Origin: Oasisia sp. SBJ-2009
Lineage: Eukaryota > Annelida > Polychaeta > Sabellida > Siboglinidae
NCBI GenBank assembly: GCA_964017155.1
Contig: OZ024861.1
Location: forward strand, 16,529,283-16,593,282
Reading direction: 5' to 3'
DNA length: 64,000 nucleotides
Positions 36,736 through 50,743 of the stretch are shown here, one piece after another. Below the pieces are notes generated by a model, which saw nothing but the letters and a program-made list of their open reading frames with translations, searched no databases and was not told the origin of the DNA. Every line of letters starts with the position of its first letter. Position 1 is the stretch's first letter. Made by a program: the position numbers and the translations under genes.

Positions 36736-37257
36736 CAAGAACATGCATGGTGCACTTTATAATAAATAACCTTGTTGGAAAACCAATTAATCTTTTTTAT
36801 GTTTCATATAAATGTAGTCACTAGACAACATTGTTCCTTATCATACAATATCTCTCTCTTCACCTATGTACATTAATTCTGGGTACCAATCTGAATAATG
36901 TGTCGTCCACTATTTCCGAAAATAAAACTTGTTTAGTGGTAATGACATTCTAAGTTAAGAGTTCACAGTATGTAAAGTGCCTGAGGTAAGTGTTGATAAA
37001 TGTAGCTATGCACACATGTATTTCGATGACTCTGTTTTGGAACTTAAGCGATTTCTAAATTGTCCTTTGTCTTTCGAAAGAGATTCATTGGTTCCTTTTA
37101 TCTGGTGATTGCGTGCGAGGAAGTGAAAGGTTTGTTGTACTTGTTGTATCGCAAGCGCGTGTAGTAGGCTGAACGACAGATGTCAACTGCCAAACACGGA
37201 GGTCAATCAAAAGTAATTTCTTGTTCCTGTTCTGACGTTGATGTGTGTTGGTTGTAG

Positions 37258-37458
37258 GCGCGTCTGGGGTGCCCTGATCAGGAGGTTGTGGAGGAGGAGA
37301 AGAAGCAGAAGTTTGAGGGACAGCACAAGAAGGAGCAGATCGAGAAAGCGGAGAGGGAGCGTCACGCGCGCGTAGACGACTCGCAGATGGTGGACGATAT
37401 GTGTGGCTTCATCGACACCCACAGTATGGAAGACGGTGCCGCCCCAACTGCCTTCAAG
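37258..37458 (+). CDS. myosin VII tail exon, copy C
   Basis: 201 bp, phase 0/0. Residues: KKQKFEGQHKKEQIEKAERE, then ARVDDSQMVDDMCGFID and EDGAAPTAFK. QMVDDMCGF is the form closest to the MVDKMFGF of known MYO7 tails. The donor is AAG|GTATAT, unlike GAG|GTCAGG in all other copies, and the last residue is Lys rather than Glu. Copy C lacks the LINE-tail flank of the array and is probably one of the older copies. Confidence 0.72.
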
Positions 37459-38049
37459 GTATATATCTTGCTCTTCATCTTCTTGATTCACATTGATGGC
37501 TGGGGCTGTGTACCAACTTTCAGTTCTGGTTACACAATTTTGAAGATTCGTGTTCATTTTAGTTTTCAATAATGTTTTGATATTGATATTTTCAATAACT
37601 TATCCTTGAAAGGTAACTAAGTAAGTAGGTAAATATGTAAGTAATTCAGGTATTTATTTCCAACCACAACAATTAAAAATTAGCGCATATTATTGTTTTT
37701 GTTTAATGTTTAAACAAGCCTTTAATTAATTGTTTACATAATTTACATAATTTTGTGCAAGTATACTTTTAATATGCTAATTTGTTATAATACGTAGGCT
37801 TTGTACACTGTGTTGTAAAGTAATTTTTATATTCGTAACCTATTCTTTTCTTTTGTCGTGTAAGCACCCCTGAATCTACATAGTAGAGATATGTAATGTT
37901 GAAATAAAACTGATTTGATTAGTGAACAAATACAATTTGTTAAACAAAAACAACTGTAATTCCAACGAAAGATGTGCTATGAAGTGCCTACATGACGTAG
38001 TGTGTAGCCAGAGTCATTACAACATTATAAGATATGAATTTCTGCCATA
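37459..38049. other. intron after copy C, nothing recognised
   Basis: AT-rich, without exon signals, ending where a rearranged LINE fragment starts (38050). Confidence 0.6.
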
Positions 38050-38595
38050 TCGGTGCTGGGACCTCTGTTGTTCTCTGCGTACACAGCTCCTATCGGTGAT
38101 ATTATTAGGAGGCTGATGATACCCAGCTATACATCAAATTTGATATGACAGAAATTAACGTGAATGAAGAAAAACGGTCGCACTTGTGCTATCATCACGC
38201 AACAATCGAGCGAACCACAACATCACCGTGATCAAATTTGGCGACTGCGACATATCGCCAAGTCCTACTGGCAGAAACATAGGCGTTATATTTGACACAG
38301 AAATGCCAATGGTCAGCCAGCTATCGATAATTGACTACGCGAACTGTCTCATGTATGATCTCCCACAGTGCCTAATATCTTAGCTACAAATAGTCCAACA
38401 CGCTGCCGCTAGACTAGTGGTCCGCTGCCACAGTTGTGAACATATTACACCAGTTCTCAAGAAACTACTCTGGCTCCCGGTGAAACAACGAATGCAATAC
38501 TTAATACTGCTACTGGTGTTTCGTGCACAACATCGACTGGCGCCACCGTACATCACCGACCTGCTTGAACAAAGAGCTACGAGAGTATTACGCTG
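38050..38595 (+). mobile_element. deleted copy of the CR1/L2-type LINE 3' region
   Basis: Matches 31130-31820 of the LINE at 30571-32310 with internal deletions (RT after GCGCTGGGACCTC, loss of part of the palm). At 38595 it joins GGCGTGAGTTTCGGAGG of an array unit, skipping about 760 bp of the usual unit. It is the left border of the array. Confidence 0.8.
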
Positions 38596-38956
38596 GCGTG
38601 AGTTTCGGAGGGTAACAAATCTGGTATTGGTGCTTTGGGATATCTGTTTACAATCACCAGGGTTGTGTTTGAATTTCTAACATTTTGGAGGCAAGATGAT
38701 GATATGTTGAGGCAATCGGGTCGTGGGTTTAAGACAGGAAAAAAGGTTATTACTAAGCGCTTCCCTCAGCCAACCATCTTACCTCGCACGTGCGCACCCC
38801 CAAGAAGTGCTGATGTATTCGTTATGCCAGTCAGCACATCATTTGAATATAGCTATGACCATTGTTTTTAACTTCATAAGATGTGGATTGTGACAACCAG
38901 ATATGGAGTTCAAGTTGTTTTGTCCCTGTTTTTACACTGATGAACGTTGGCTGTAG

Positions 38957-39157
38957 GCGCGTCTGGGGTGCCATGATCAGGAGGTCGTGGAGGAGGAGAA
39001 GAAGCAGAAGTTGGAGGGACAGCACAAGAAGGAGCAGATCGAGAACGCGGATGGGGAGCGTCAGGCGCCTGTAGACGAATCACAGTTTACGGATGAGATG
39101 TCTGATTTCATCGACATCCACGACATTGTAGAAGATGGTGCTTCCGCCGCCTTCGAG
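38957..39157 (+). CDS. myosin VII tail exon, copy D
   Basis: 201 bp, phase 0/0. Like copy E but with CAT for CCT, changing Pro to His in ARLGCPDQ, and CTGTAG instead of TTGTAG at the acceptor. The hinge reads QFTDEMSDFIDIHDIVEDG. It is the first unit of the array; its upstream intron lacks the LINE 3' UTR owing to the deletion at 38595. Confidence 0.72.
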
Positions 39158-40609
39158 GTCAGGCTGTCGTTCTTTACCTTGTTGGTTCAGATTGATGGAC
39201 GGAGGATATATATACCAATAGGACAGTTTTAGTTATACTTTTCATTGAAAGGTAACACAATAAGGTATGCATTTCTGCCAAAGTGTTAATATTTGCGGGA
39301 CATGACCCAGGTAGTTATGTTTCGCTCATGTGCAGAATATGCCAGTGCGACATAAAGTTGAAATTCAGGAGCCCAAAATTGATTTCTTTGTAACTAAAAC
39401 ATAACACAGATTTGTGTAATACAGAATGCCGGCAATATAGACCTGACAGATACCTTGCTCTCTTGGTAATGTTAATACACACACGCACGTACATCACCGA
39501 CCTGCTTGAACAAAGAGCTACGAGAGTATTACGCTCAACGACAAACAATGACTTCTACGTGCCGCCATGTCGCAGCCGGTACGGTGATAGAATGTTCTCA
39601 GTAGCTGGGCATGCCTATGGAACTCTCTCCCTGCCGAGATGAAGAAAACCTGTTGCCTCGTGACTTTTAAAAGACCATTGAAAACACACCTATTCCGGGC
39701 CGTGTATGAAGTGTAGACACTTGTCAGTTTATTTAATTTGTATTTTATTTTTATCTATTTATTATCTTTTACATGTTTTACATTAATTTTTCAAAATGTC
39801 ATACTCATTATTTTATTATCAATATAGCATTTATTTTAATAATTATATTTAACTAAGTCATTTATTTTATTATTTATCACTATTACATTTTACACATATT
39901 TTAGGTATTTTATTTACCTTAACAAACTAAATATTATAATTCTACGACGCATGTATATATATTCATGTACAGCGCCTCCGAATGGATATTTCTATATTGA
40001 TGGCGCTTTATAAATGTTCTTCTTCTTATTATTATTAAGATAATGCTTTTAAGAATGTGATGTCTTTGGTAATTTCCTCAGTGTTGACTGGGACAGTCTA
40101 AGTATGATTGCTATACCATGGAATACAAGCGGGGCTAGGAAAGATGTCATTTTTATTGTTGATTGTTTATATTGTAAGTGGATTCTGTATGTCGTGTTTG
40201 AGACTGGTTTGTTTGTGTTGTGAATGGTTGGTCTATGTCGTAATTTTGGCGTGAGTTTCGGAGGGTAACAAATCTGGTATTGGTGCTTTGGGATATCTGT
40301 TTACAATCACCAGGGTTGTGTTTGAATTTCTAACATTTTGGAGGCAAGATGATGATATGTTGAGGCAATCGGGTCGTGGGTTTAAGACAGGAAAAAAGGT
40401 TATTACTAAGCGCTTCCCTCAGCCAACCATCTTACCTCGCACGTGCGCACCCCCAAGAAGTGCTGATGTATTCGTTATGCCAGTCAGCACATCATTTGAA
40501 TATAGCTATGACCATTGTTTTTAACTTCATAAGATGTGGATTGTGACAACCAGATATGGAGTTCAAGTTGTTTTGTCCCTGTTTTTACACTGATGAACGT
40601 TGGTTGTAG

Positions 40610-40810
40610 GCGCGTCTGGGGTGCCCTGATCAGGAGGTCGTGGAGGAGGAGAAGAAGCAGAAGTTGGAGGGACAGCACAAGAAGGAGCAGATCGAGAACG
40701 CGGATGGGGAGCGTCAGGCGCCTGTAGACGAATCACAGTTTACGGATGAGATGTCTGATTTCATCGACATCCACGACATTGTAGAAGATGGTGCTTCCGC
40801 CGCCTTCGAG
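40610..40810 (+). CDS. myosin VII tail exon, copy E
   Basis: 201 bp, phase 0/0. The flanks are almost identical to copy D over more than a kilobase, so D and E are a recent pair. It shows the array consensus: ARLGCPDQEVVEEEKKQKLE, QHKKEQIENADGERQ, APVDESQFTDEMSDFID. Confidence 0.72.
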
Positions 40811-42264
40811 GTCAGGCTGTCGTTCTTTACCTTGTTGGTTCAGATTGATGGACGGAGGATATATATACCAATAGGACAGTTTTAGTTATACTTTTCATTG
40901 AAAGGTAACACAATAAGGTATGCATTTCTGCCAAAGTGTTAATATTTGCGGGACATGACCCAGGTAGTTATGTTTCGCTCATGTGCAGAATATGCCAGTG
41001 CGACATAAAGTTGAAATTCAGGAGCCCAAAATTGATTTCTTTGTAACTAAAACATAACACAGATTTGTGTAATACAGAATGCCGGCAATATAGACCTGAC
41101 AGATACCTTGCTCTCTTGGTAATGTTAATACACACACGCACGTACATCACCGACCTGCTTGAACAAAGAGCTACGAGAGTATTACGCTCAACGACAAACA
41201 ATGACTTCTACGTGCCGCCATGTCGCAGCCGGTACGGTGATAGAATGTTCTCAGTAGCTGGTCCACGACTATGGAACTCTCTCCCTGCCGAGATGAAGAA
41301 AACTTGTTGCCTCGTGACTTTTAAAAGACAATTGTAAACACACCTATTCCGGGCAGTGTATGAAGTGTAGACACTTGTCAGTTTATTTAATTTGTATTTT
41401 ATTTTTATCTATTTATTATCTTTTACATGTTTTACATTAATTTTTCAAAATGTCATACTCATTATTTTATTATCAATATAGCATTTATTTTAATAATTAT
41501 ATTTAACTAAGTCATTTATTTTATTATTTATCACTATTACATTTTACACATATTTTAGGTATTTTATTTACCTTAACAAACTAAATATTATAATTCTACG
41601 ACGCATGTATATATATTCATGTACAGCGCCTCCGAATGGATATTTCTATATTGATGGCGCTTTATAAATGTTCTTCTTCTTATTATTATTAAGATAATGC
41701 TTTTAAGAATGTGATGTCTTTGGTAATTTCCTCAGTGTTGACTGGGACAGTCTAAGTATGATTGCTATACCATGGAATACAAGCGGGGCTAGGAAAGATG
41801 TCATTTTTATTGTTGATTGTTTATATTGTAAGTGGATTCTGTATGTCGTGTTTGAGACTGGTTTGTTTGTGTTGTGAATGGTTGGTCTATGTCGTAATTT
41901 TGGCGTGAGTTTCGGAGGGTAACAAATCTGGTATTGGTGCTTTGGGATATCGGTTTACAATCACCAGGGTTGTGTTTGAATTTCTAACATTTTGGAGGCA
42001 AGATGATGATATGTTGAGGCAATCGGGTCGTGGGTTTAAGACAGGAAAAAAGGTTATTACTAAGCGCTTCCCTCAGCCAGCCATCTTACCTCGCACGTGC
42101 GCACCCCCCAAGAAGTGCTGATGTATTCGTTATGCCAGTCAGCACATCATTTGAATATAGCTATGACCATTGGTTTTAACTTCATGAGATGTGGATTGTG
42201 ACTACCAGATATGGAGTTCAAGTTGTTTTGTCCCTGGTTTTACACTGATGAACGTTGGTTGTAG

Positions 42265-42465
42265 GCGCGTCTGGGGTGCCCTGATCAGGAGGTCGTGGAG
42301 GAGGAGAAGAAGCAGAAGTTGGAGGGACAGCACAAGAAGGAGCAGATCGAGAACGCGGATGGGGAGCGTCAGGCGCCTGTAGACGAATCACAGTGTACGG
42401 ATGAGATGTATGATTTCATCGACACCCACGACATTGTAGAAGATGGTACTTCCGCCGCCTTCGAG
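42265..42465 (+). CDS. myosin VII tail exon, copy F
   Basis: 201 bp, phase 0/0. The hinge differs: SQCTDEMYDFIDTHDIVEDG followed by TSAAFE. This is the only copy with Cys after Gln and Tyr before Asp. Confidence 0.72.
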
Positions 42466-43917
42466 GTCAGGCTGTCGTTCTTTACCTTATTGGTTCAGAT
42501 TGATGGACGGAGGATATATATACCAATAGGACAGTTTTAGTTATACTTTTCATTGAAAGGTAACACAATAAGGTATGCATTTCTGCCAAAGTGTTAATAT
42601 TTGCGGGACATGACCCAGATAGTTATGTTTCGCTCATGTGCAGAATATGCCAGTGCGACATAAAGTTGAAATTCAGGAGCCCAAAATGAATTTCTTTGCA
42701 ACTAAAACATAACACAGATTTGTGTAATACAGAATGCCGGCAATATAGACCTGACAGATACCTTGCTATCTTGGTAATGTAATACACACACGCACGTACA
42801 TCACCGACCTGCTTGAACAAAGAGCTACGAGAGTATTACGATCAACGACAAACAATGACTTATACGTGCCGCCATGCCGCAGCCGGTACGGTGATAGAAT
42901 GTTCTCAGTAGCTGGTCCACGACTATGGAACTCTCTCCCTGCCGAGATGAAGAAAACCTGTTGCCTCGTGACTTTTAAAAGACCATTGAAAACACACCTA
43001 TTCCGGGCCGTGTATGAAGTGTAGACACTTGTCAGTTTATTTAATTTGTATTTTATTTGTATCTATTTATTATCTTTTACATGTTTTACATTAATTTTTC
43101 AAAATGTCATACTCATTATTTTATTATCAATATAGCATTTATTTTAATAATTATATTTAACTAAGTCATTTATTTTATTATTTATCACTATTACATTTTA
43201 CACATATTTTAGGTATTTTATTTACCTTAACAAACTAAATATTATAATTCTACGACGCATGTATATATACTCATGTACAGCGCCTCCGAATGGATATTTC
43301 TATATTGATGGTGCTTTATAAATGTTCTTCTTATTATTATTATTAAGAGAATGCTTTTAAGAAAGTGATGTCTTTGGTAATTTCCTCAGTGTTGACTGGG
43401 ACAGTCTAAGTATGATTGCTATACCAAGGAATACAAGCGGGGCTTGGAAAGATGTCATTATTGTTGTTGATTGTTTATATTGTAAGTGGATTCTGTATGT
43501 CGTGTTTGAGACTGGTTTGTTTGTGTTGTGAATGGTTGGTCTATGTCGTAATTTTGGCGGGAGTTTCGGAGGGTAACAAATCTGGTATTGGTGCTTTGGG
43601 ATATCGATTTACAATCACCAGGGTTGTGTTTGAATGTCTAACATTTTGGAGGCAAGATGATGATATGTTGAGGCAATCGGGTCGTGGGTTTAAGACAGGA
43701 AAAAAGGTTATTACTAAGCGCTTCCCTCAGCCAGCCATCTTACCTCGCACGTGCGCACCCCCAAGAAGTGCTGATGTATTCGTTATGCCAGTCAGCACAT
43801 CATTTGAATATAGCTATGACCATTGGTTTTAACTTCATGAGATGTGGATTGTGACTACCAGATATGGAGTTCAAGTTGTTTTGTCCCTGTTTTTACACTG
43901 ATGAACGTTGGTTGTAG

Positions 43918-44118
43918 GCGCGTCTGGGGTGCCCTGATCAGGAGGTCGTGGAGGAGGAGAAGAAACAGAAGTTGGAGGGACAGCACAAGAAGGAGCAGAT
44001 CGAGAAGGCGGATGGGGAGCGTCAGGCGCCTGTAGACGAATCACAGTTTACGGATGAGATGTCTGATTTCATTGACATCCACGTCATTGTAGAAGATGGT
44101 GCTTCCGCCGCCTTCGAG
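43918..44118 (+). CDS. myosin VII tail exon, copy G
   Basis: 201 bp, phase 0/0. Replacements: QIEKADGER (Lys for Asn) in the helix and IDIHVIVEDG (Val for Asp) in the hinge. Confidence 0.72.
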
Positions 44119-45570
44119 GTCAGGCTGTCGTTCTTTACCTTATTGGTTCAGATTGATGGACGGAGGATATATATACCAATAGGACAGGTTTAGTTATTCT
44201 TTTCATTGAAAGGTAACACAATAAGGTATGCATTTCTGCCAAAGTGTTAATATTTGCGGGACATGACCCAGATAGTTATGTTTTGCTCATGTGCAGAATA
44301 TGCCAGTGCGACATAAAGTTGAAATTCAGGAGCCCAAAATTGATTTCTTTGTAACTAAAACATAACACAGATTTGTGTAATACAGAATGCCGGCAATATA
44401 GACCTGACAGATACCTTGCTCTCTTGGTAATGTAATACACACACGCACGTACATCACCGACCTGCTTGAACAAAGAGCTACGAGAGTATTACGCTCAACG
44501 ACAAACAATGACTTCTACGTGCCGCCATGTCGCAGCCGGTACGGTGATAGAATGTTCTCAGTAGCTGGTCCACGACTATGGAACTCTCTCCCTGCCGAGA
44601 TGAAGAAAACCTGTTGCCTCGTGTCTTTTAAAAGACCATTGAAAACACACCTACTCCGGGCCGTGTATAAAGTGTAGACACTTATCAGTTTATTTAATTT
44701 GTATTTTATTTTTATATATTTATTATCTTTTACATGTTTTACATTAATTTTTCAAAATGTCATACTCATTATTTTATTATCAATATAGCATTTATTTTAA
44801 TAATTATATTTAACTAAGTCATTTATTTTATTATTTATCACTATTACATTTTACACATATTTTAGGTATTTTATTTACCTTAACAAACTAAATATTATAA
44901 TTCTACGACGCATGTATATATATTCATGTACAGCGCCCCCGAATGGATATTTCTATATTGATGGCGCTTTATAAATGTTCTTCTTCTTATTATTATTAAG
45001 ATAATGCTTTTAAGAATGTGATGTCTTTGGTAATTTCCTCAGTGTTGACTGGGACAGTCTAAGTATGATTGTTATACCATGGAATACAAGCGGGGCTTGG
45101 AAAGATGTCATTCTTGTTGTTGATTGTCTATATTGTAAGTGGAGTATGTATGTCGTGTTTGAGACTGGTTTGTGTGTGTTGTGAATGGTTGGTCTATGAC
45201 GTAATTTTGGCGTGAGTTTCGGAGGGTAACAAATCTGGTATTGGTGCTTTGGGATATCGGTTTACAATCACCAGGGTTGTGTTTGAATTTCTAACATTTT
45301 GGAGGCAAGATGATGGTATGTTGAGGCAATCGCGTCGTGGGTTTAAGACAGGAAAAAAGGTTATTACTAAGCGCTTCCCTCAGCCAACCATCTTACGTCG
45401 CACGTGCGCACCCCCAAGAAGTGCTGATGTATTCGTTATGCCAGTCCGCACATCATTTGAATATAGCTATGACCATTGTTTTTAACTTCATAAGATGTGG
45501 ATTGTGACAACCAGATATGGAGTTCAAGTTGTTTTGTCCCTGTTTTTACACTGATGAACGTTGGTTGTAG

Positions 45571-45771
45571 GCGCGTCTGGGGTGCCCTGATCAGGAGGTC
45601 GTGGAGGAGGAGAAGAAACAGAAGTTGGAGGGACAGCACAAGAAGGAGCAGATCGAGAACGCGGATGGGGAGCGTCAGGCGCCTGTAGACGAATCACAGT
45701 TTACGGATGAGATGTCTGATTTCATCGACATCCACGACATTGTAGAAGATGGTGCTTCCGCCGCCTTCGAG
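45571..45771 (+). CDS. myosin VII tail exon, copy H
   Basis: 201 bp, phase 0/0, same protein as E. The intron after it carries marker changes (ATTGAAGGACGG, CCAATAGCACAG) shared with copies J and K. Confidence 0.72.
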
Positions 45772-47225
45772 GTCAGGCTGTCGTTCTTTACCTTATTGGT
45801 TCAGATTGAAGGACGGAGGATATATATACCAATAGCACAGTTTTAGTTATACTTTTCATTGAAAGGTAACACAATAAGGTATGCATTTCTGCCAAAGTGT
45901 TAATATTTGCGGGACATGACCCAGATAGTTATGTTTCGCTCATGTGCAGAATATGCCAGTGCGACATAAAGTTGAAATTCAGGAGCCCAAAATGAATTTC
46001 TTGGCAACTAAAGCATAACACAGATTTGTGTAATACAGAATGCCGGCAATATAGACCTGACAGATACCTTGCTCTCTTTGTAATGTAATACACACACGCA
46101 CGTAGATCACCGACCTGCTTGAACAAAGAGCTACGAGAGTATTACGCTCAACGACAAACAATGACTTCTACGTGCCGCCATGTCGCAGCCGGTACGGTGA
46201 TAGAATGTTCTCAGTAGCTGGTCCACGACTCTGGAACTCTCTCCCTGCCGAGATGAAGAAAACCTGTTGCCTCGTGACTTTTAAAAGACCATTGAAAACA
46301 CACCTATTCCGGGCCGTGTATGAAGTGTAGACACTTGTCAGTTTATTTAATTTGTATTTTATTTTTATCTATTTATTATCTTTTACATGTTTTACATTAA
46401 TTTTTCAAAATGTCATACTCATTATTTTATTATCAATATAGCATTTATTTTAATAATTATGTTTAACTAACTCATTTATTTTATATTATTTATCACTAAT
46501 ACATTTTACACATATTTTAGGTATTTTATTAACCTTAACAAACTTAATATTATAATTCTACGACGCATGTATACATACTCATGTACAGCGCCTCCGAATG
46601 GATATTTCTATATTGATGGCGCTTTATAAATGTTGTTCTTCTTACTATTATTAAGAGAATGCTTTTAAGAAAGTGATGTCTTTGGTAATTTCCTCAGTGT
46701 TGACTGGGACAGTCTAAGTATGATTGCTATACCAAGGAATACAAGCGGGGCTTGGAAAGATGTCATTCTTGTTGTTGATTGTTTATATTGTAAGTGGATT
46801 CTATATGTCGTGTTTGAGACTGTTTTGTTTGTGTTGTGAATGGTTGGTCTATGTCGTAATTTTGGCGTGAGTTTCGGAGGGTAACAAATCTGGTAATGGT
46901 GCTTTGGGATATCGGTTTACAATCACCAGGGTTGTGTTTGAATTTCTAACATTTTGGAGGCAAGATGATGATATGTTGAGGCAATCGGTTCGTGGGTTTA
47001 AGACAGGAAAAAAGGTTATTACTAAGCGCTCCCCTCAGCCAGCCATCTTACCTCGCACGTGCGCACCCCCAAGAAGTGCTGGTGTATTCGTTATGCCAGT
47101 CAGCACATCATTTGAATATAGCTATGACCATTGGTTTTAACTTCATAAGATGTGGATTGTGACTACCAGATATGGAGTTCAAGTTGTTTTGTCCCTGTTT
47201 TTACACTGATGAACGTTGGTTGTAG

Positions 47226-47426
47226 ACGCGTCTGGGGTGCCCTGATCAGGAGGTCGTGGAGGAGGAGAAGAAGCAGAAGTTGGAGGGACAGCACAAGAAG
47301 GAGCAGATCGAGAACGCGGATGGGGAGCGTCAGGCGCCTGTAGACGAATCACAGTTTACGGATGAGATGTCTGATTTCATCGACACCCACGACATTGTAG
47401 AAGATGGTACTTCCGCCGCCTTCGAG
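47226..47426 (+). CDS. myosin VII tail exon, copy I
   Basis: 201 bp, phase 0/0. The first codon is ACG (Thr) instead of GCG (Ala), just after the acceptor AG. Hinge IDTHDIVEDGTSAAFE. The downstream intron has a longer TATATATATA run shared with copy L. Confidence 0.72.
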
Positions 47427-48885
47427 GTCAGGCTGTCGTTCTTTACCTTATTGGTTCAGATTGATGGACGGAGGATATATATATATACCAATAGGACAGT
47501 TTTAGTTTTAGTTTTCATTGAAAGGTAACACAATAAGGTATGCATTTCTGCCAAAGTGTTAATATTTGCGGGACATGACCCAGATAGTTATGTTTCGCTC
47601 ATGTGCAGGATATGCCAGTGCGACATAAAGTTGAAATTCAGGAGCCCAAAATGAATTTCTTTGCAACTAAAACATAACACAGATTTGTGTAATACAGAAT
47701 GCCGGCAATATAGACCTGACAGATACCTTGCTCTCTTGGTAATGTAATACACACACGCACGTACATCACCGACCTGCTTGAACAAAGAGCTACGAGAGTA
47801 TTACGCTCAACCACAAACAATGACTTCTACGTGCCGCCATGTCGCAGCCGGTACGGTGATAGAATGTTCTCAGTAGCTGGTCCACGACTATGGAACTCTC
47901 TCCCTGCCGAGATGAAGAAAACCTGTTGCCTCGTGACTTTTAAAAGAACATTGAAAACACACCTATTCCGGGCCGTGTATGAAGTGTAGACACTTGTCAG
48001 TTTATTTAATTTGTATTTTATTTTTATCTATTTATTATCTTTTACATGTTTTACATTAATTTTTCAAAATGTCATACTCATTATTTTATTATCAATATAG
48101 CATTTATTTTAATAATTATGTTTAACTAAGTCATTTATTTTATTATTTATCACTATTACATTTTACACATATTTTAGGTATTTTATTTACCTTATCAAAC
48201 TTAATATTATAATTCTACGACGCATGTATATATACTCATGTACAGCGCCTCCGAATGGATATTTCTAAATTGATGGCGCTTTATAAATGTTCTTCTTCTT
48301 ATTATTATTATTAAGAGTATGCTTTTAAGAATGTGATGTCTTTGGTAATTTCCTCAGTTTTGACTGGGACAGTCTAAGTATGATTGCTATGCCAAGGAAT
48401 ACAAGCGGGGCTTGGAAATATGTCATTCTTGTTGTTGATTGTCTATTTTGTAAGTGGATTTTGTATGTCGTGTTTGAGACTGGTTTGTTTGTGTTGTGAA
48501 TGGTTGGTCTATGTCATAATTTTGGCGTGAGTTTCGGAGGGTAACAAATCTGGTATTGGTGCTTTGGGATATCGGTTTACAATCACCAGGGTTGTGTTTG
48601 AATTTCTAAAATTTTGGAGGCAAGATGATGATATGTTGAGGCAATCGGGTCGTGGGTTTAAGACAGGAAAAAAGGTTATTACTAAGCGCTTCCCTCAGCC
48701 AGCCATCTTACCTCGCACGTGCGCACCCCCAAGAAGTGCTGATGTATTCGTTATGCCAGTCAGCACATCATTTGAATATAGCTATGACCATTGTTTTTAA
48801 CTTCATAAGATGTGGATTGTGACAACCAGATATGGAGTTCAAGTTGTTTTGTCCCTGTTTTTACACTGATGAACGTTGGTTGTAG

Positions 48886-49086
48886 GCGCGTCTGGGGTGC
48901 CCTGATCAGGAGGTCGTGGAGGAGGAGAAGAAACAGAAGTTGGAGGGACAGCACAAGAAGGAGCAGATCGAGAACGCGGATGGGGAGCGTCAGGCGCCTG
49001 TAGACGAATCACAGTTTACGGATGAGATGTCTGATTTCATCGACATCCACGACATTGTAGAAGATGGTGCTTCCGCCGCCTTCGAG
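48886..49086 (+). CDS. myosin VII tail exon, copy J
   Basis: 201 bp, phase 0/0; protein as E. The upstream intron (TTTTGACTGGGACAGTC, GATTGTCTATTTTGTAAG) matches that of copy M, and the downstream intron matches H and K. Confidence 0.72.
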
Positions 49087-50542
49087 GTCAGGCTGTCGTT
49101 CTTTACCTTATTGGTTCAGATTGAAGGACGGAGGATATATATACCAATAGCACAGTTTTAGTTATACTTTTCATTGAAAGGTAACACAATAAGGTATGCA
49201 TTTCTGCCAAAGTGTTAATATTTGCGGGACATGACCCAGATAGTTATGTTTCGCTCATGTGCAGAATATGCCAGTGCGACATAAAGTTGAAATTCAGGAG
49301 CCCAAAATGAATTTCTTGGCAACTAAAGCATAACACAGATTTGTGTAATACAGAATGCCGGCAATATAGACCTGACAGATACCTTGCTCTCTTGGTAATG
49401 TAATACACACACGCACGTAGATCACCGACCTGCTTGAACAAAGAGCTACGAGAGTATTACGCTCAACGACAAACAATGACTTCTACGTGCCGCCATGTCG
49501 CAGCCGGTACGGTGATAGAATGTTCTCAGTAGCTGGTCCACGACTCTGGAACTCTCTCCCTGCCGAGATGAAGAAAACCTGTTGCCTCGTGACTTTTAAA
49601 AGACCATTGAAAACACACCTATTCCGGGCCGTGTATGAAGTGTAGACACTTGTCAGTTTATTTAATTTGTATTTTATTTTTATCTATTTATTATCTTTTA
49701 CATGTTTTACATTAATTTTTTTCAAAATGTCATACTCATTATTTTATTATCATTATAGCATTTATTTTAATAATTATATTTAACTAACTCATTTATTTTA
49801 TATTATTTATCACTATTACATTTTACACATATTTTAGGTATTTTATTTACCTTAAAAAACTTAATATTATAATTCTACGACGCATGTATACATACTCATG
49901 TACAGCGCCTACGAATGGATATTTCTATATTGATGGCGCTTTATAAATGTTCTTCTTATTATTATTATTAAGAGAATGCTTTTAAGAATGTGATGTCTTT
50001 GGTAATTTCCTCAGTGTTGACTGGGACAGTCTAAGTATGATTGCTATACCAAGGAATACAAGCGGGGCTTGGAAATATGTCATTCTTGTTGTTGGTTGTT
50101 TATATTGTAAGTGGATTCTATATGTCGTGTTTGAGACTGTTTTGTTTGTGTTGTGAATGGTTGGTCTATGTCGTAATTTTGGCGTGAGTTTCGGAGGGTA
50201 ACAAATCTGGTATTGGTGCTTTGGGATATCGGTTTACAATCACCAGGGTTGTGTTTGAATTTCTAAAATTTTGGAGGCAAGATGATGATATGTTGAGGCA
50301 ATCGGGTCGTGGGTTTAAGACAGGAAAAAAGGTTATTACTAAGCGCTTCCCTCAGCCAGCCATCTTACCTCGCACGTGCGCACCCCCAAGAAGTGCTGAT
50401 GTATTCGTTATGCCAGTCAGCACATCATTTGAATATAGCTATGACCATTGTTTTTAACTTCATAAGATGTGGATTGTGACAACCAGATATGGAGTTCAAG
50501 TTGTTTTGTCCCTGTTTTTACACTGATGAACGTTGGTTGTAG

Positions 50543-50743
50543 GCGCGTCTGGGGTGCCCTGATCAGGAGGTCGTGGAGGAGGAGAAGAAACAGAAGTTGG
50601 AGGGACAGCACAAGAAGGAGCAGATCGAGAACGCGGATGGGGAGCGTCAGGCGCCTGTAGACGAATCACAGTTTACGGATGAGATGTCTGATTTCATCGA
50701 CATCCACGACATTGTAGAAGATGGTGCTTCCGCCGCCTTCGAG
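50543..50743 (+). CDS. myosin VII tail exon, copy K
   Basis: 201 bp, phase 0/0; protein as E. It lies 4972 bp after copy H and shares H's downstream marker changes, as expected for a three-unit block duplication. Confidence 0.72.

Noticed and set aside
39412..39642. Recurring ORFs with GDRMFSVAGPRLWNSLPAE in the array units as host exons
   Set aside because: This is the C-terminus of the CR1/L2-type LINE ORF2, carried along as the 3' tail in each unit.
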